64,000 nt of DNA from Bolinopsis microptera (Eukaryota > Ctenophora > Tentaculata > Lobata > Bolinopsidae), in NCBI RefSeq assembly GCF_026151205.1, contig NC_087081.1:7559246-7623245 (forward strand), read 5' to 3'. Of this stretch, positions 11,306 through 22,854 are shown in pieces (position 1 is the first letter of the stretch; the number at the start of each line of letters is the position of its first letter). The notes beneath the pieces were generated by a model. That model was not told the DNA's origin. It ran no database searches and worked only from the letters and a program-made list of their open reading frames with translations. The translations under genes and the position numbers were made by a program.

Positions 11306-11700
11306 GAGTTCTGGTTTTGAGCTTCTGAATAACGAGAAACGTTCCTGGGATGTCTCGACTTATCGACCTAAAAGTCGGAGTATTTACTTGTCAACTACAG
11401 TCGAACTACTGGAAAATCTGAAATGAAAGTGATTTCATTGGAAAATTGAGTACTTCAACTCGCACAACGTTATGACAACTTTTTGAAATTGGTTTATTAT
11501 TATTTTTAATCCCCCCCCATCAATTTGAAAAGGGACCATTGTACCAAACCAATTAGGATTATTTAAACTACTAGGAAACGGCATTTCAAAACGTAAGAGC
11601 TATTGTGATTCCAGTATATATTACCATAATTACAGCAATAATTTAACCTCAACCTTTGCACGTAACATCTCGGATTTGTTCCGTATGTAACTTCTTCGTC
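11305..11700. other. Segment between F4 and F3, copy b
   Basis: Mirror of 7060-7440, non-coding. A stretch with a C-run at about 11497-11527 is absent from the other copies and is probably a local sequencing error. Confidence 0.4.
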
Positions 11701-12050
11701 TCCAGCAGCCCCCCCCCCACATTACCCGTGAGCTTGTGAAATACGAAAATGATCCGTATTTTATTTCAGTATAGAAAACTGTATATGGTATAGTAACTGT
11801 AGACAGTAGTAAGCTTTTTATCATGCCATGAAGTTATTAGCTAATGATCTAGTCCGACACCGAATAGCGGGTTTCGGACGAAGTTAATTTTTGGCGACAT
11901 CTGTCCGACTTTCGTGGATCACAATGTGTAATTTCGGATCACATTCGGTAATTCACAAGCGCACGGTAATCTCGTGACTTTTGCTCCCCCGGCTGCCATA
12001 CCTTGGGTCAGAAGTGAAATATGACTACCATATTACGACAACAAGTAAGT
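11700..12050. repeat. F3 small inverted repeat, copy b
   Basis: CCCGTGAGCTTGTGAAATACG at about 11723 (here with noise) faces AATTCACAAGCGCACGG at about 11951, with CCGACACCGAATAG between. Mirror of 6720-7060. Confidence 0.45.
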
Positions 12051-12054
12051 AAAT

Positions 12055-13470
12055 TCAAGCTTGAAGCATTGTCTCGTATAATTAGTGATTTGAACATGGA
12101 TTGACATATAATTGAGCTGGAAATGGCTAGAACAGGGGTAGAGTTCATATGACAGACTCTGTACATAGAAGCTATAAATTAAGAATTGAACATGTTTTAA
12201 ATGAAGACAATGTATTGGTTGGTATAAAATGTTTATTAAAATGTTAAAACTGATTAATGATATAAACTTCAGAATGTTACCAAAAACCCTAAATTACTCA
12301 ATATAATTTAACTAAAGTATTTCGCAACAGCGAACAATAACTCCAATCTTGTTGGGTATGCCGTGTAGAAATAAAGGTTTGTTACAAATACTGCTGGAAA
12401 TCCACTTCTTTTTTGAAGGAGTCCTTTCCAACAGCAAGCCGGATCCATGAAATCTGTAACAACCTTTGTTCCTTAATAGCACGAAAATATTCTTGACAAG
12501 GGCTTTGGCGATTCACTTCGGTTTGAAACCTCTTTGAAACCTCTTTAAAACCTCTCCGAGGGAGCTCTGGACCTCATAATACTGGAGCGAAATGATTCCA
12601 GAACACCCACATATCCACAGATATGTAATGGTGTAACTTGGAAATATCTTCTCTCATCCGCTGTCCCAGTCTTCCCCATCAACAGAGTGATAAATGTTCG
12701 TCTCTTTGTAGAAGTCAGCTTGGGAGGAAGACGAATTCAAGAGAGTCTTGCACTAGTACGTCTGGTTTACTTCTGTTGAAGCATCAGCAAGGACTTCTGA
12801 TATCAGGTCTGAGTCGCCGACCAGGGGTTGTTTCTGCAGCCTTCCTCTGAGCGTTGTAAGAGATTTCGAGTCTCAGTGGGTACCTTTAAAAAACAAAAAA
12901 AGCAAAAAAAAAAAATAAAAAAGAAATAAAAAAAAAAAAAAAAAAAAAGATCTGGTTTAGTCCGAATGGAAAGAGTGTTTCTGGTGAGAGCGAGGTAACA
13001 GTGGCAGGGGACATTTAATAGTTTTGTTCATCTGGCAACTGCCAACAGAGGAGAGGACGCTGTCGTCAGATATCTTCCTGGTGTAGATAAATCTGTCAGA
13101 ATCAGCACATTGTTGTCGCCTTGATCCCTGAAACCAGTTAGGAACTGTGGAGAAGTAGGCATGACTGTTGATAGAATGCGACCTTCTATCTTCCAGTAAA
13201 TATACCTAAGAACAGCTGATCCGGCTCACCCCCCTTACATGCCTTTGGCAAGTACGTCACTCACATCCCATGATACGAGAACCCCCCTTAAGCATAGAGC
13301 TCCGTCCCTATTGGTCTACGAGTCGAGCAGTCAATCATGTTTACTTCTAATGTACAGCTATGAATTACAGATTTACATGTGACTCTACCCAGATTCTTGC
13401 CCATTTATGGTGTCAATAATATTCAATCCATAATCCAGAGAATCACATCACTAATGTATACTCACTAATT
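12055..13470 (-). mobile_element. F2 foldback element, copy b
   Basis: Inverted ends at 12060-12200 (AACATGGATTGACATATAAT, TGGCTAG, GTAGAGTTCATATGACA) and 13320-13440 (TTTACATGTGACTCTACCC, GCCCATTTATGG, TATTCAATCCAT). It contains a 64-nt A-rich insertion (12886-12949) that no other copy has. Interior frames run on the - strand in this orientation and are broken. Confidence 0.5.
12886..12949. other. A-rich insertion unique to this copy
   Basis: About 64 nt of nearly pure A, with a few G, C and T, between GTCTCAGTGGGTACC and GATCTGGTTTAG. The three other F2 copies (near 5855, 55125 and 62055) join these flanks directly. Probably a read-level artefact rather than a retroposon tail, since it lacks any associated body. 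Confidence 0.6.
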
Positions 13471-14090
13471 AGTGAAGTATCTGACCCCTCTATGGAGGCC
13501 GTATCAGTATTCTGACCCAGGTCTCCCAGTGCTCCACTGTCCCTAATCCTGATTGATCCATTGAGATTCCGATCTCATCGATACGTGATTGACTATGTGA
13601 GGACAGGATCGTGCTAGCCCGTACTCCTAACAATCGATGTAACAGGCTGTCGATCACATCACAGCCTACAGTGCATATAATGAGAGCGGTATGGGAAATC
13701 ATTATATTCGCAAACCCAAAAACGCAACAATCTTCAGTTTACCCCTCGACGGCAAGCAATGGCTCGAAGGACATGTCCTGAACTAGATTTTATAATATAA
13801 CATCGTCCAATAAATCGACATCAAATGAAAATAAAGCATGGTAGAGTCAGCTCAGATCATATAACAAATGGAAATGTTACGTAATTCAAAGTAGCTAGTA
13901 ACATGTTCAGATCATGTCTCTAATTGGAAATGTGTCGTATGAAATTATATCAAATTCTCGGACATATGTCCTTTTTTCTGATAACTTGAGTCTGACAATA
14001 GTCGCTGTCTGACAGATTCTTGTTACCTGAGTAGCTAATGTCTTTCCAAATTGCGATTCATTGGAATACATTTTTTAGTTAGGGCAAGAG
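13470..14090. other. Segment between F2 and F1, copy b
   Basis: Mirror of 4720-5340. On the - strand, 13490-13702 stays open for 70 residues (ICTVGCDVIDS and SRIDEIG wording) and similar wording appears on the + strand in copy c. No domain recognised, so I treat it as possible decayed coding sequence only. Confidence 0.35.
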
Positions 14091-14312
14091 TTATTTTTCT
14101 GTGAACAAATTCGTAACAAAGGTTTGTCTACTGGAATGTGTTGTCCATATTCCCAGAACCACCAAAAAACGTCCAGCTGAAACTTTTGGTGCAAAATTAT
14201 TATAGTAATTTTTCTCCATGACCCATAGAGCCCCACCCCTAATATTGGTTATTCGCTCCCGAATGTCTTGAGATCTCCCTAGGGGGTGCAAAATGACCGC
14301 ATGGCCAAAAAG

Positions 14313-14347
14313 TAAAAAAAAAAAAATAGGGAATAAATAAAAAACAT
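14313..14347. other. A-rich insertion in F1 TIR unique to this copy
   Basis: Interrupts the GCAAAATGACCGCATGGCC / ACATTATGG junction that is continuous at about 1358-1378, 50655-50670 and 63407-63422. Probably the same type of error as 12886-12949. Confidence 0.6.
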
Positions 14348-14719
14348 TATGGCGGCGAAATGATAGTTCAGAACAATTGGGGCTTTATTTTCGAAATAAC
14401 ATGAATTTGTTCTTAAATTTTCTCATTTTAAATTGAAATTTCGAAAAAAAATATTCCACCAAATAATGTTTAACGCGTATTTTCAAATCTACTCGGAAAT
14501 AACTTCCATTAACAAATATCAAGGTTAACTAACAACAACAGATTAATGACCACCCCCATACAGCTATTCGACGGTAACATGCTACTCTGGTTGAATGTCC
14601 TTTAAAGTTATCCTACAGTGGAGCCGATGATAACTCACATCTGATTTGCCAATTATGTTGTAAAGGCCACCCGAAAAGTAACTGGAAACCTGTGATGCCT
14701 ATGGGTCAGGGTGAGGCTT

Positions 14720-16800
14720 CCACATTCTCTACGAGTTTTCTTGGCGCCTAGGCTATATAATGCAGACTCGGTTAAGGAGCTCTCAAACCGTGGTATCCTG
14801 GAACGTCACGCATATATCGAGATGGAGGATCTTACGATAAGCGTTGAGAGCCCCCTTTCCTGATCGACGCCGCTCTTTGTCGTTTCATTATATATGAAGA
14901 AGTGTAGACGACGATGAACTAGTTAGACTTGGAGTTACATCAACAAATGTGGTGAACGAAAATATAGTTTAACTTAATGACTAAATCATTCAGGATCTAT
15001 CAAGCAAAATCTCTGCTTCTAAAGAACGTGTTTTATCACACAGTAGAACAGCAGCTCTATTGTTAGTTACCACAACATGATAACACTGTAAAGGACTTCA
15101 TAAGAGCAGAGAGGTTGCACGACTACATTATGCATGTTAACAGCATAGCTTTTGATGCTATCCCTACTTCGCAGCAGCTGGAGGGACTGTATGCAAAAGC
15201 TGTAGACTGTATTTGAGCAGGATGCTATTTTTAAAGTCAAGTAATGGGCGCTTTCAAAGACTTTCAAGTAACTGGGCATCAACACGGTTTGTACAACTAC
15301 GCACGAGTGGGCCGGATGTGACTGACACTCTCCATAGAGCAGAGTCCCTTATGAGGGCAGCTAAAACAAGAGTTGGATTAACAAGTGGAAGGATGCTTAA
15401 ATCGAGTCCGCTCCCAAGTTATGGTGAGCCACCGCTGAATCAGATGGCTTTTTAATAAATCAGTTTTGGAGATTACAATTAGCTAATTCATCGAAGCGAG
15501 GAAGTACCACTAAAGCTGCATCCACTCAGAAAACTAACCAATCATCAATCCAAGAAAAACTGTGATAATTTGGAAAATATTAACTTAGTGTTTTTTGATA
15601 TTTACTGTCGACTTTACAGAATCCTAAGATCAGACTAAGTTAATATCTTTTTCGACTGGTCTTATATCACAGCCCTGGGATACGATGAGTGACTCCCGTG
15701 AATGTTTGGCCGTTGGGCTGTCCTTCACGAGAGCTAGATGGGTTGGACATTCATCGATAAGATTAATGTCAAAGGTAAAGTAAAACTTGACACAACTAAG
15801 AAGCAGGTTAAAGTGAATAATAAAGCGTTGCAGCGATCCGTTGAAGTGTTTTAACCGTCGAGTCTTGGTTTTGCTGATAGAGAGACATCAATAGAGAATG
15901 CTAACATACGAAGTTAACTGTGGTGCCATGAGCTTATTTGAATCAATATCATTGATGAGGAAATCTAAAAAGGCTGCTCATGGTATAAACCAAGTCTACA
16001 CTTAAATTTTGCAGCATCACGATCCCACTAGTGCATTGATGGAGGTGGCTAATTCGACCACTAGCTCCAATTAAAGGGTGGGACATATGGTGAGGTAAGC
16101 AATGGAGGACTTGAAGCTTATCCCTAAAAATCGGACGGATTATACTGAGATTTTGATGGATATAGCCTTTTACTAAAGATCACGAGCACAATATAGTAGA
16201 TTTAAAGCGTTCTGTGCTAATAATGCTGTAAAGAAAACCACCTTTGTACTGTCACCAAAACAACATTTCCATGAGGCAACAACAATAACAAAAAAGAACT
16301 GATCGACCGGATATCTCAACATTTTGTACTGTAAATGGTATTGAAGTATCAGAGCTGTACGACCTATTCTTAATTGCAAAGAAAACATTGAAATGTCATT
16401 GCCTTGGCGATGTTGAATTGAAGCAAGGTTACCGATATAGTCAAGTCTATTATACATCAATTCAACATTGACCATCACAATGATATTAATCTTAACAACG
16501 AAGAGGTAAATAATTCAATCAAAGAAATATCAAGTCAATCTAGATCCTAAGAAAATGGAGATACAACTTCTAATCAAATATTTCAGGTGTGATAGCGTCA
16601 GTGGACTGTTGGTTTTAGCAAGTTAAAGTGCTAAAGAAAGCACTCACCTTTGATGAGCAAGTTTCAGTGTCAACAATAACATTCGAGTGAAGAATCAAAA
16701 AAGATATTATTGATGCATGAGGCCTCAGTTTCTTGCAGATACATATTCTGGGTGACAAGAAAAAGACTCTTTTCAGCTTGAGATTCCTAGCATACAATAG
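14720..16800 (+). pseudogene. F1 interior protein with PIN-like nuclease signature, copy b (frame-broken)
   Basis: The best-oriented copy. At 16149-16166 it reads DFDGYS, then KDHEH at about 16175-16189. About 60-70 codons later (16250-16400, across frameshifts) comes an aromatic/lysine-rich stretch and an acidic block equivalent to ADTLIAKK in copy a. This FDGY..KD.H ... DAD order matches the N-terminal half of PIN/FEN-like nucleases of uncharacterised metazoan proteins (family knowledge recalled, not searched). Upstream, 15213-15455 is an 80-residue open stretch without a recognised domain. No intact start or stop; several frameshifts separate the blocks. Confidence 0.45.
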
Positions 16801-17624
16801 GATGGAAGCGAATAAAGTCTCAATCCCGAATCGGCACCTCCAACAATACTTCCATCAACGGAGCACACCTTAGAGCTATACTTACAGTACCATAACTGAT
16901 CCTGCTTAACGCTGACAGTCCTGAATCCCCTTGACTACGCTTGGAAATTGGCTCCTGGTGGCACTTACGAACCAATGAACCAGAGTCTATTTGAACTATA
17001 TGTGTAACTGTTCTGTCGAGTGGGAAAAGGCCGTTTTACTTTCAAGAAGTTTTCATGAGGAAATATGCTTAATTGTTTGCCAGCTTGTGGACGATGCATG
17101 GTATGAACGCACAAACATGATACATTATGACCTGAAGAGACAGCGAATATGATAAATATTAACTGTGTATCATAATTGTCATGGTACTTACTGAGAATAC
17201 AACATTTTAGACTAACTGTATTTGTTATTTGTAGAAAAAGTATTTTAAATAGATTTGAATAACGTTGTAAAAATACTTTGGTTGTATTTTTTTTCGTGAA
17301 GATTATATCAATAAAATTGAGAAAAATTCCAAAATTACCATTAATTTCGAAAAATAAAGCCCAATCTACTGAAACTTCATTTCGCCTGCCAAAAAGTGGC
17401 CATTTCGGACCATTTTTCCCACCCCATGTGAGATCTCAAGACCTTCGGGAGCCGAATAACCAATATTAGGTTTGGGCTTATGGGTCCTGGAGAAAAATGA
17501 CTATAAAAAATTTTTGCCCAAAAGTACAGCTGGACGGTTTTTTTTTTGTTGTTCCTGGGACCATGACACACACATTTCCTGTAGACCAACCTTTGAGTTT
17601 ACGATTTGTTCACATGATTGACCA

Positions 17625-18752
17625 TAACAGCAATTCTTGCCCTAACTATTTAGTAAGGTCCGTGATTAGGAAGACTGTAAATGTAGCTTCGCTTGACTCA
17701 CAATCTTGCGACGTCGTCGTGACTTTAATTTCCTGCTCACTGTAAGCACATCTCACAAAACTTCTACCTATTATTCAGTTAATCTGTATGTTGCCAACTT
17801 ATAACCTCTGATCTACAATCTTTCTTTGATAGTATATGTAGCTAACTTTGAAATAGAAAATCATCTGCCTTCTGCTTGCGTTGCCCGTAAACGAGATAAA
17901 ATGTAGCGTAGAGCACACAATCCCCGTTCGCTCAGCACTGCACACACTCACACTAACCTGGAGGGGGATATTTAAAACATACAATGATATTGAAGGATTT
18001 TATTATCAGGAGCTTTCAAATACATGTGTAAATTGTCTTCAGCTCCACTGCACACTAAGCTCCTTCCTGATCAACCGAGCACTTTATGTCCTTAATAGCA
18101 CAAAAGAGTAGCTCTCGCATCATTATCATTGTCAATGTTTAACTATACTCACAACCGCAAATTAAATAAATACATTATAGTGCAAATAGTATTATTTCCA
18201 CTATTCTCCCTAACTTCCCCAGTCATCCGAGTCGGGCAGTAGTAAAAGAACAAATTATCTTACGCATATTAAATATTAGCAAGATCAAGTGATAGGGGCT
18301 GAATATATCATTTTCGTTTTACGAAACAGATATAGATTACATTTACAGATGAGTAAATATGTCAATGACAACATGTACTTTTTCACATCCGTCGGATTGG
18401 TGAGCCTGCAGGAATGAACCCGTTTCTTACTGATGTACGAAGTCAAAGTTTGGACAGCAAGATCTAACCTGTTTCTACTGATCACGCAGTCAATGTTGGG
18501 ACTGAAAGATCAACCTATTTATCTTACTGATCGCGAATGAGTTTAGCGGCCGGATGGATAGTTGTGGATCCCGATTGTATAAATGTTTATATGGTTAAGC
18601 AAATGAATCCTATTTCTTGCGGATCCACAAGGTGTGATGTAATCTCGTTATCATTTATACATTCAATCTGTATCTTCCGTAATCATCTTCTATGAAATTG
18701 TCCTTTAAGTTATTTAAGTACAATTATTTGTTTATGTACGAAATTGTTTTAT
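17625..18752. other. Outer flank of F1, copy b: no gene seen
   Basis: AT-rich. It contains the 48-bp tandem repeat at 18408-18545. Apparent frames at 17799-18111 are open on both strands, lack counterparts in the noisy mirror copies, and are not called. Confidence 0.55.
18408..18545 (+). repeat. 48-bp tandem repeat, three units (copy b)
   Basis: Units begin GAACCCGTTTCTTACTGATG, TAACCTGTTTCTACTGATCA and AACCTATTTATCTTACTGAT. Each is followed by CGAAGTCAAAGTTTGGAC-like sequence and a GATC. Confidence 0.6.
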
Positions 18753-19713
18753 TAGTCATTCATGACAGAATCATTTGAAAAGTTATTTACATGCAATTCC
18801 AATGTTCAAAATCTATCATCTACAATAATATCTAGACTTATCTATACATTGTACGACCGTCGCACGTGAAAGTGGTTTTAAAACGACATTTTTTATCGGT
18901 TTTTGTGAAATAATACGTTTGTTGTATTTATACGATGTGTTCATAGCAGCTATATATTAATGGGCTGAAACTCGGTCGTGACAGATATTTTTTGACGCGA
19001 TAAAACTGTACTAAAAAGAATACTAATAGCTTCCTTTGTGTGACCACGGGCTTTTTAGTTTCTTTATAATATACAAAGAATACTTATATATGTATGTAAT
19101 CCTTTGTAATTCATATTGTATTTCAATCGTAGAGATTTTAAAATTTCTCTTTCTTATTGTACCACAATCCTGTATTTCTGATTTCATAGTCTAAAAACTT
19201 CTTGAATAGACATAATCCCCACAAATCTAGATACCAATCTTCGCACACGATGTACGTGCACCCGGGGTTAAAATACGACGCTATTTGTCAGCACTGCGCG
19301 CTGCGCACACGTAACCATCTTATGTGTGCTGCTCAGTAAGCTATCCTACTGTGAAACAAGCGCTACACCAGTACGCGTAGCACATGTGCTTATTGAAACT
19401 TCTGAGTCTCAACCTTTTCTTATCGGACCCTTCAAGGACATCGGCGAATGGAGTACTACACTGAACCTTACATATATTGACATTAACGGATGATACTCGT
19501 AAAATATTTGTTGAACTACGTTGCATGCCACTTTGTCGCGTGAAGCGCGCGCCGCCCGAAGGCGGAAAAAATCTTTGATATTTGGATCCTAAACAAATAT
19601 CAAAAATATTTGTTCTTGATTGACGATGTCAATCTTCGCATTTCTCACGATCTGCTTAAGATCTGTAGGTTGCGAGAAGCATATTTGATGCGCGCACGAA
19701 CCATTATTGCATC
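18753..19713. other. AT-rich stretch between flank and R1, copy b: no gene seen
   Basis: Long A/T runs with one GC-rich palindromic island (CAGCACTGCGCGCTGCGCA, about 19288-19306) and a second GCGCGCGCC island at about 19546-19554. The latter is followed by the mutually complementary AAATATCAAAAATATTTG segment at about 19596-19613. GATACTCGTAAAATATTTGTT at 19492-19512 resembles the left part of R. No coding signal. Confidence 0.5.
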
Positions 19714-19790
19714 GCGCTACAATATTTGTCCAAATTGAGGAGTCCAAATCGCGCGCTGTCCTGGTAGGTATACACCAACAAATATGACAT
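19714..19790 (+). repeat. R1: dispersed R repeat, right part (copy b)
   Basis: Contains GAGTCCAAATCGCGCGCTGT, CCTGGTAGG and TATACACCAAC. R consensus order is GTAAAATATTTG, then TATTACCG-CGACGAGTCCAA, then GCGCGCGTCC, then the palindrome GGTAGGTTTATAAACCTACC. R1 holds mostly the right half; its left half may be the TCGTAAAATATTTG at 19498. Confidence 0.6.
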
Positions 19791-19944
19791 CCTCCGGAAG
19801 GAACACGGAGCTGAACGTCAGCATAGCAATTAGGAAATTAACAAATTTCAGCGCAGGGATATACAGATTTCGGAAAAAACTATCTCTTGATCGGACGTTA
19901 AGCCGACCTAGATTCTAGTCGCTGACGATAATTATAAGTCTTAA

Positions 19945-20042
19945 CGGTGATTACTCGTAAAATATTTGTTTCCATTTTCCATTATTACCGCTGACGAAGT
20001 CCAAATTCGGCGCGCGTCCTGGGATGTTATAAACCTACAAAT
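19945..20042 (+). repeat. R2: dispersed R repeat (copy b)
   Basis: Complete order of R: CTCGTAAAATATTTG, TATTACCGCTGACGAAGTCC, GGCGCGCGTCCTGGG, TTATAAACCTAC. It ends about 30 bases before the start of recognisable LINE 1 sequence. Confidence 0.7.
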
Positions 20043-20044
20043 CA

Positions 20045-21205
20045 CAGATAAGTCAGTAATTATTATGCACTCAGTTGAAGCCATGCCCTCAACTCCTCAG
20101 TGAATTACATAGAAATCTGTCTTACAAAAAACTGCATGTACTTGGAAATTTATTGATCTATCTAAAGCGTTTGACACGATCTCACATTAAAAACTACTTA
20201 ACAAACCTATACAACAATGGAAATACGTGGAAAACGCCAATAGACTCATCGCTAGTTATCTCTCTAATAGATATCAATACGTCTCTGTACTGGGCGAAGA
20301 GTCGACAAGTCTGCCTGTTCTCTTTGGAGTTCCCCAAGGCCTTGTCTCGACCCTTGGCAATTTTATATATATGTTTAACGACTTATTTAGACAACTGATC
20401 TTGGGGCAGTTCAATACTAATATGCAGATGACACAAACAGATTCGTAGTAGATGAATGGGTATAAAATAAATAACCGAAAATAAAAAAAAAGAAAAAAAC
20501 TGTATGAAAAGCAAACGGAAATTCTCCGTGTTTACACCATACATGACATGCAATCTATTACATATAATATAGAAGAAAAGCAAGCTACAATCACTTACAT
20601 CTGTCACGTACAGCTACTGATAATGAGGCATTAACGATCAGATATATACTAACTCTGAGAATAATACGGAATAAACAAGTTAGAGAGACCAAGTTTTTAG
20701 GTGTTTATTATTTGACGAAAAGCAAAATGGGATGTCCAAATAAAGAAAACAACAATTTCAGAAACAACAATTTTAATTAGTATCAATTAAAAGCAGACAA
20801 AAGTAGATTTTCTATATATATAACTACACGAAACTTTAGATCAGATATTCTTAGGGACTTGAGTAGCAAGAGAATTGACAAAAGGTATATACCTTTTACA
20901 AAGATACTCGAGAAAATCGCCGGTTATACAGATCGGAAATGCAGACCAAATTTACGCACCACCTTTTGCCTCTGAGTTTCTTGGATTGGATAGAAATTTA
21001 AGCAAACTTGTCGTTATACTCCAAGTCCCTTATCTTAAAAGAAGAAGTAATAACTATGTCTAAGTTAGCTTCCGTTCAATAATAACAATATCAATATAAT
21101 CAATAACAATACCAGATAAATCATACTACCTACCGAATAAATTAATAAATATCACATCAAATCATTCATTCCGATAAAAAATTTTATAAATTTAGATATT
21201 TAGTA
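20045..21205 (+). mobile_element. LINE 1: 5'-truncated non-LTR retrotransposon, copy b
   Basis: Only the reverse transcriptase palm and C-terminal part remain. No endonuclease lies upstream, where R2 is found instead. The 3' part (20450-21080) continues as broken + strand frames and ends in AT-rich sequence just before the poly(T) of the neighbouring retroposon. Confidence 0.7.
20060..21062 (+). pseudogene. LINE 1 reverse transcriptase fragment, copy b
   Basis: Patched across frames: LSKAFDTISH at about 20158-20187 (catalytic Asp box A), then a stretch ending LIASYLSNRYQYVSVLGEE (about 20248-20300), then FGVPQG at 20323-20340 (box B), then YADDTN at 20421-20438 (catalytic box C). The motif order and spacing are those of LINE RTs of the CR1/Jockey type. 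Two or more frameshifts lie between boxes A and C. The last open piece, 20875-21063, is likely the C-terminal region. Role if intact: target-primed reverse transcription of its own RNA. Confidence 0.75.
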
Positions 21206-21218
21206 TCTAAAAACATTA

Positions 21219-21226
21219 CAACATAT

Positions 21227-21228
<2 letters not shown>
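21219..21228. repeat. Candidate target-site duplication of the composite retroposon (copy b, tail side)
   Basis: CAACATATGG lies directly against the poly(T) and matches CAACAGATGG at 22842-22851 with one mismatch. In copy c both flanks read CATCTGTTG exactly. Confidence 0.45.

Positions 21229-21275
<47 letters not shown>
21229..21275 (-). repeat. Poly(A) tail of composite retroposon (47 T on + strand)
   Basis: An unbroken T run adjoining GTCGCGTCACCACTGACACC. The mirrored poly(A) at 46787-46844 shows it is not a single-copy error, unlike the A-rich insertions elsewhere. Confidence 0.85.
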
Positions 21276-21276
<1 letters not shown>

Positions 21277-21799
21277 TCGCGTCACCACTGACACCGTCCA
21301 TATAGAGGTGGCGACCCACCACATGGGGATCGTCCCTACTGAGAGTCCACCATCTGCATTAAGCCCTTCCCTGAGGGCCACAGGATAAATACCTCCAGAA
21401 TCAGCCGAATCGGGTTGCACCTCCTAGATTTACTAACTTGGTCCCTAGGGAAGTTCTGGTGGTTACCCAGCCGCTCCAACACATTGAAAGGATGACGCCC
21501 TCCTGAGTAATGCTGGCTCATGAGACTGGTGAGACGAAGGATCTAATCGTTGCGGGTGTGCTAACGTTTTGGTAGTGTGTTTAGGTGGTGAACTGTATTG
21601 AACTATCCTTGCCTTTTGGTGCTGAGCTAACGTGAGGATTGTGACGTCACGTGAGGTGGACTCTCCCTCAGTCCAGAAATAAAGAAGCAGGGATCATATT
21701 GTACGACACAGGAAATACAGTTCTGATGCCAGGTCCATTTATCCATTACACACATCCCCACTTTGTGTGTAACTGGTGTGGTAACTACTATACATTACT

Positions 21800-22318
21800 C
21801 CCATAACACTGGCACAGCAAATGTAGCGATACTCCCATTTGCACCCCACAATGAAGCGATACACCCTATTACACTCCCATCAATGAAACGATACTCCCAT
21901 AAACTCCGCACATTGTAGCGAAACTCCCATTACACTCCCACAATGTAGCGATACTCCCAATACACTCCATAATGTAGCAATACTCCCATTACACTCCCAC
22001 ATTGGTAGCGATCTCCCAATACACCTCCATAATGTAGCGAACTCCCATTATACTCCCACATTGTACGATACCATTACACTCCCACATTGTAGCGATACTC
22101 CCATTACACTCCCATATTGTACGATACTCCCAATAACTCCCATATTGTAGCGATACTCCCATTACACTCCCACATGAAGCGGATACTCCCATTACACTCC
22201 CAAATTGTAGCGATACTCCCATTACCCTCCACATTGTACATACTCCCATACACTTCCCATATTGTAGCGATACTCCATTACACTCCCACATTGAATCGAT
22301 ACTCCCATTACACTCTCC
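21800..22318 (-). repeat. Minisatellite, about 30-bp unit, roughly 17 copies (copy b)
   Basis: Unit on + strand approximates CACTCCCACATTGTAGCGAT followed by ACTCCCATTA. Variants differ by single-base changes and indels. There are no unique spacers, so it is not a CRISPR array. Overlapping apparent frames (for example 21989-22291) merely translate the repeat (MGVSLQYG-like). Confidence 0.9.
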
Positions 22319-22329
22319 GAGGGGCTCAA

Positions 22330-22841
22330 AATTTGCAAACAGGGGGGCAGCAAAGACCCAGCTGGCTTAATTAATGTAGAGACTGCAACAGAAACGGCTA
22401 TATTAACATGTGGTTTAATCCGGTTTGGCTTGTCATGATCGAAATACCGCACCGCGTGCGTGAGTTAGCGTGTCACTTTGAGTCAGGTGAGATGTTAATG
22501 TACTAGCGGAACATTCTGTGCGCGCACCCCTGTTATGACTGCGCGCCAATCTTCTTATATCTGGGGCGTTAGTCGATCGTTGCCGTAAGTCCAGGTACAA
22601 AGGGGGCCCACACTCGCTTGTCGCTCTATAGTAACCCAGGAGCTGCGATTCAGCCCACCATGTCTTTTGCCGAGTTTTGCTCGTGAGTTAAACTGGTGTA
22701 TTTCAAAGCCCACCATGGGCTTTGCGAGTCCCTCGCTAGGCACAAGAATCTTTATAACACAATGCTGCCGTCGCCACAAAGTGCAATGCGGACAGACATA
22801 GACCTGAATGAACCAAGTAAAACCTGACAAGGATTCTCACC
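22330..22841 (-). other. GC-richer head of the composite retroposon, copy b
   Basis: Noticeably richer in G+C than its surroundings. A 91-residue frame (22555-22830, -) is open, but the mirrored copy at 45180-45600 does not keep one frame. Contains the imperfect palindrome AAAGCCCACCATGGGCTTTG at about 22706. Function unknown. Confidence 0.4.
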
Positions 22842-22854
22842 CAACAGATGGTTT

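Larger units (their letters stand above)
14090..17625 (+). mobile_element. F1: 3.5-kb TIR element, copy b
   Basis: TIRs at 14090-14510 and 17270-17625 face inward. In this orientation the interior frames are on the + strand. A 35-nt A-rich insertion (14313-14347) splits the left TIR and is absent from the other copies. Otherwise it is colinear with 1175-4715 inverted. Confidence 0.6.
21229..22841 (-). mobile_element. Composite VNTR retroposon with poly(A), copy b
   Basis: On the - strand, in order: a GC-richer head (about 22841-22330), a roughly 30-bp minisatellite (about 22318-21800), a unique body of about 480 bp (21780-21276) and a long A tail (seen as 47 T). Candidate 9-10-bp target-site duplications flank it. 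The layout parallels SVA-type composite retroposons of primates in architecture only. No RT of its own, so it would depend on a LINE. Confidence 0.6.

Noticed and set aside
21800-22318. CRISPR array
   Set aside because: Units are contiguous near-identical 30-mers without unique spacers, no cas genes are present, and the context is eukaryotic retroelements: a minisatellite.
21989-22452. 100- and 76-residue ORFs with MGVSLQYG repeats
   Set aside because: Direct translation of the minisatellite; the opposite strand is open as well.
22330-22841. tRNA- or 5S-derived SINE head
   Set aside because: I looked for A and B box promoter motifs and a cloverleaf and could not find convincing ones in either copy.
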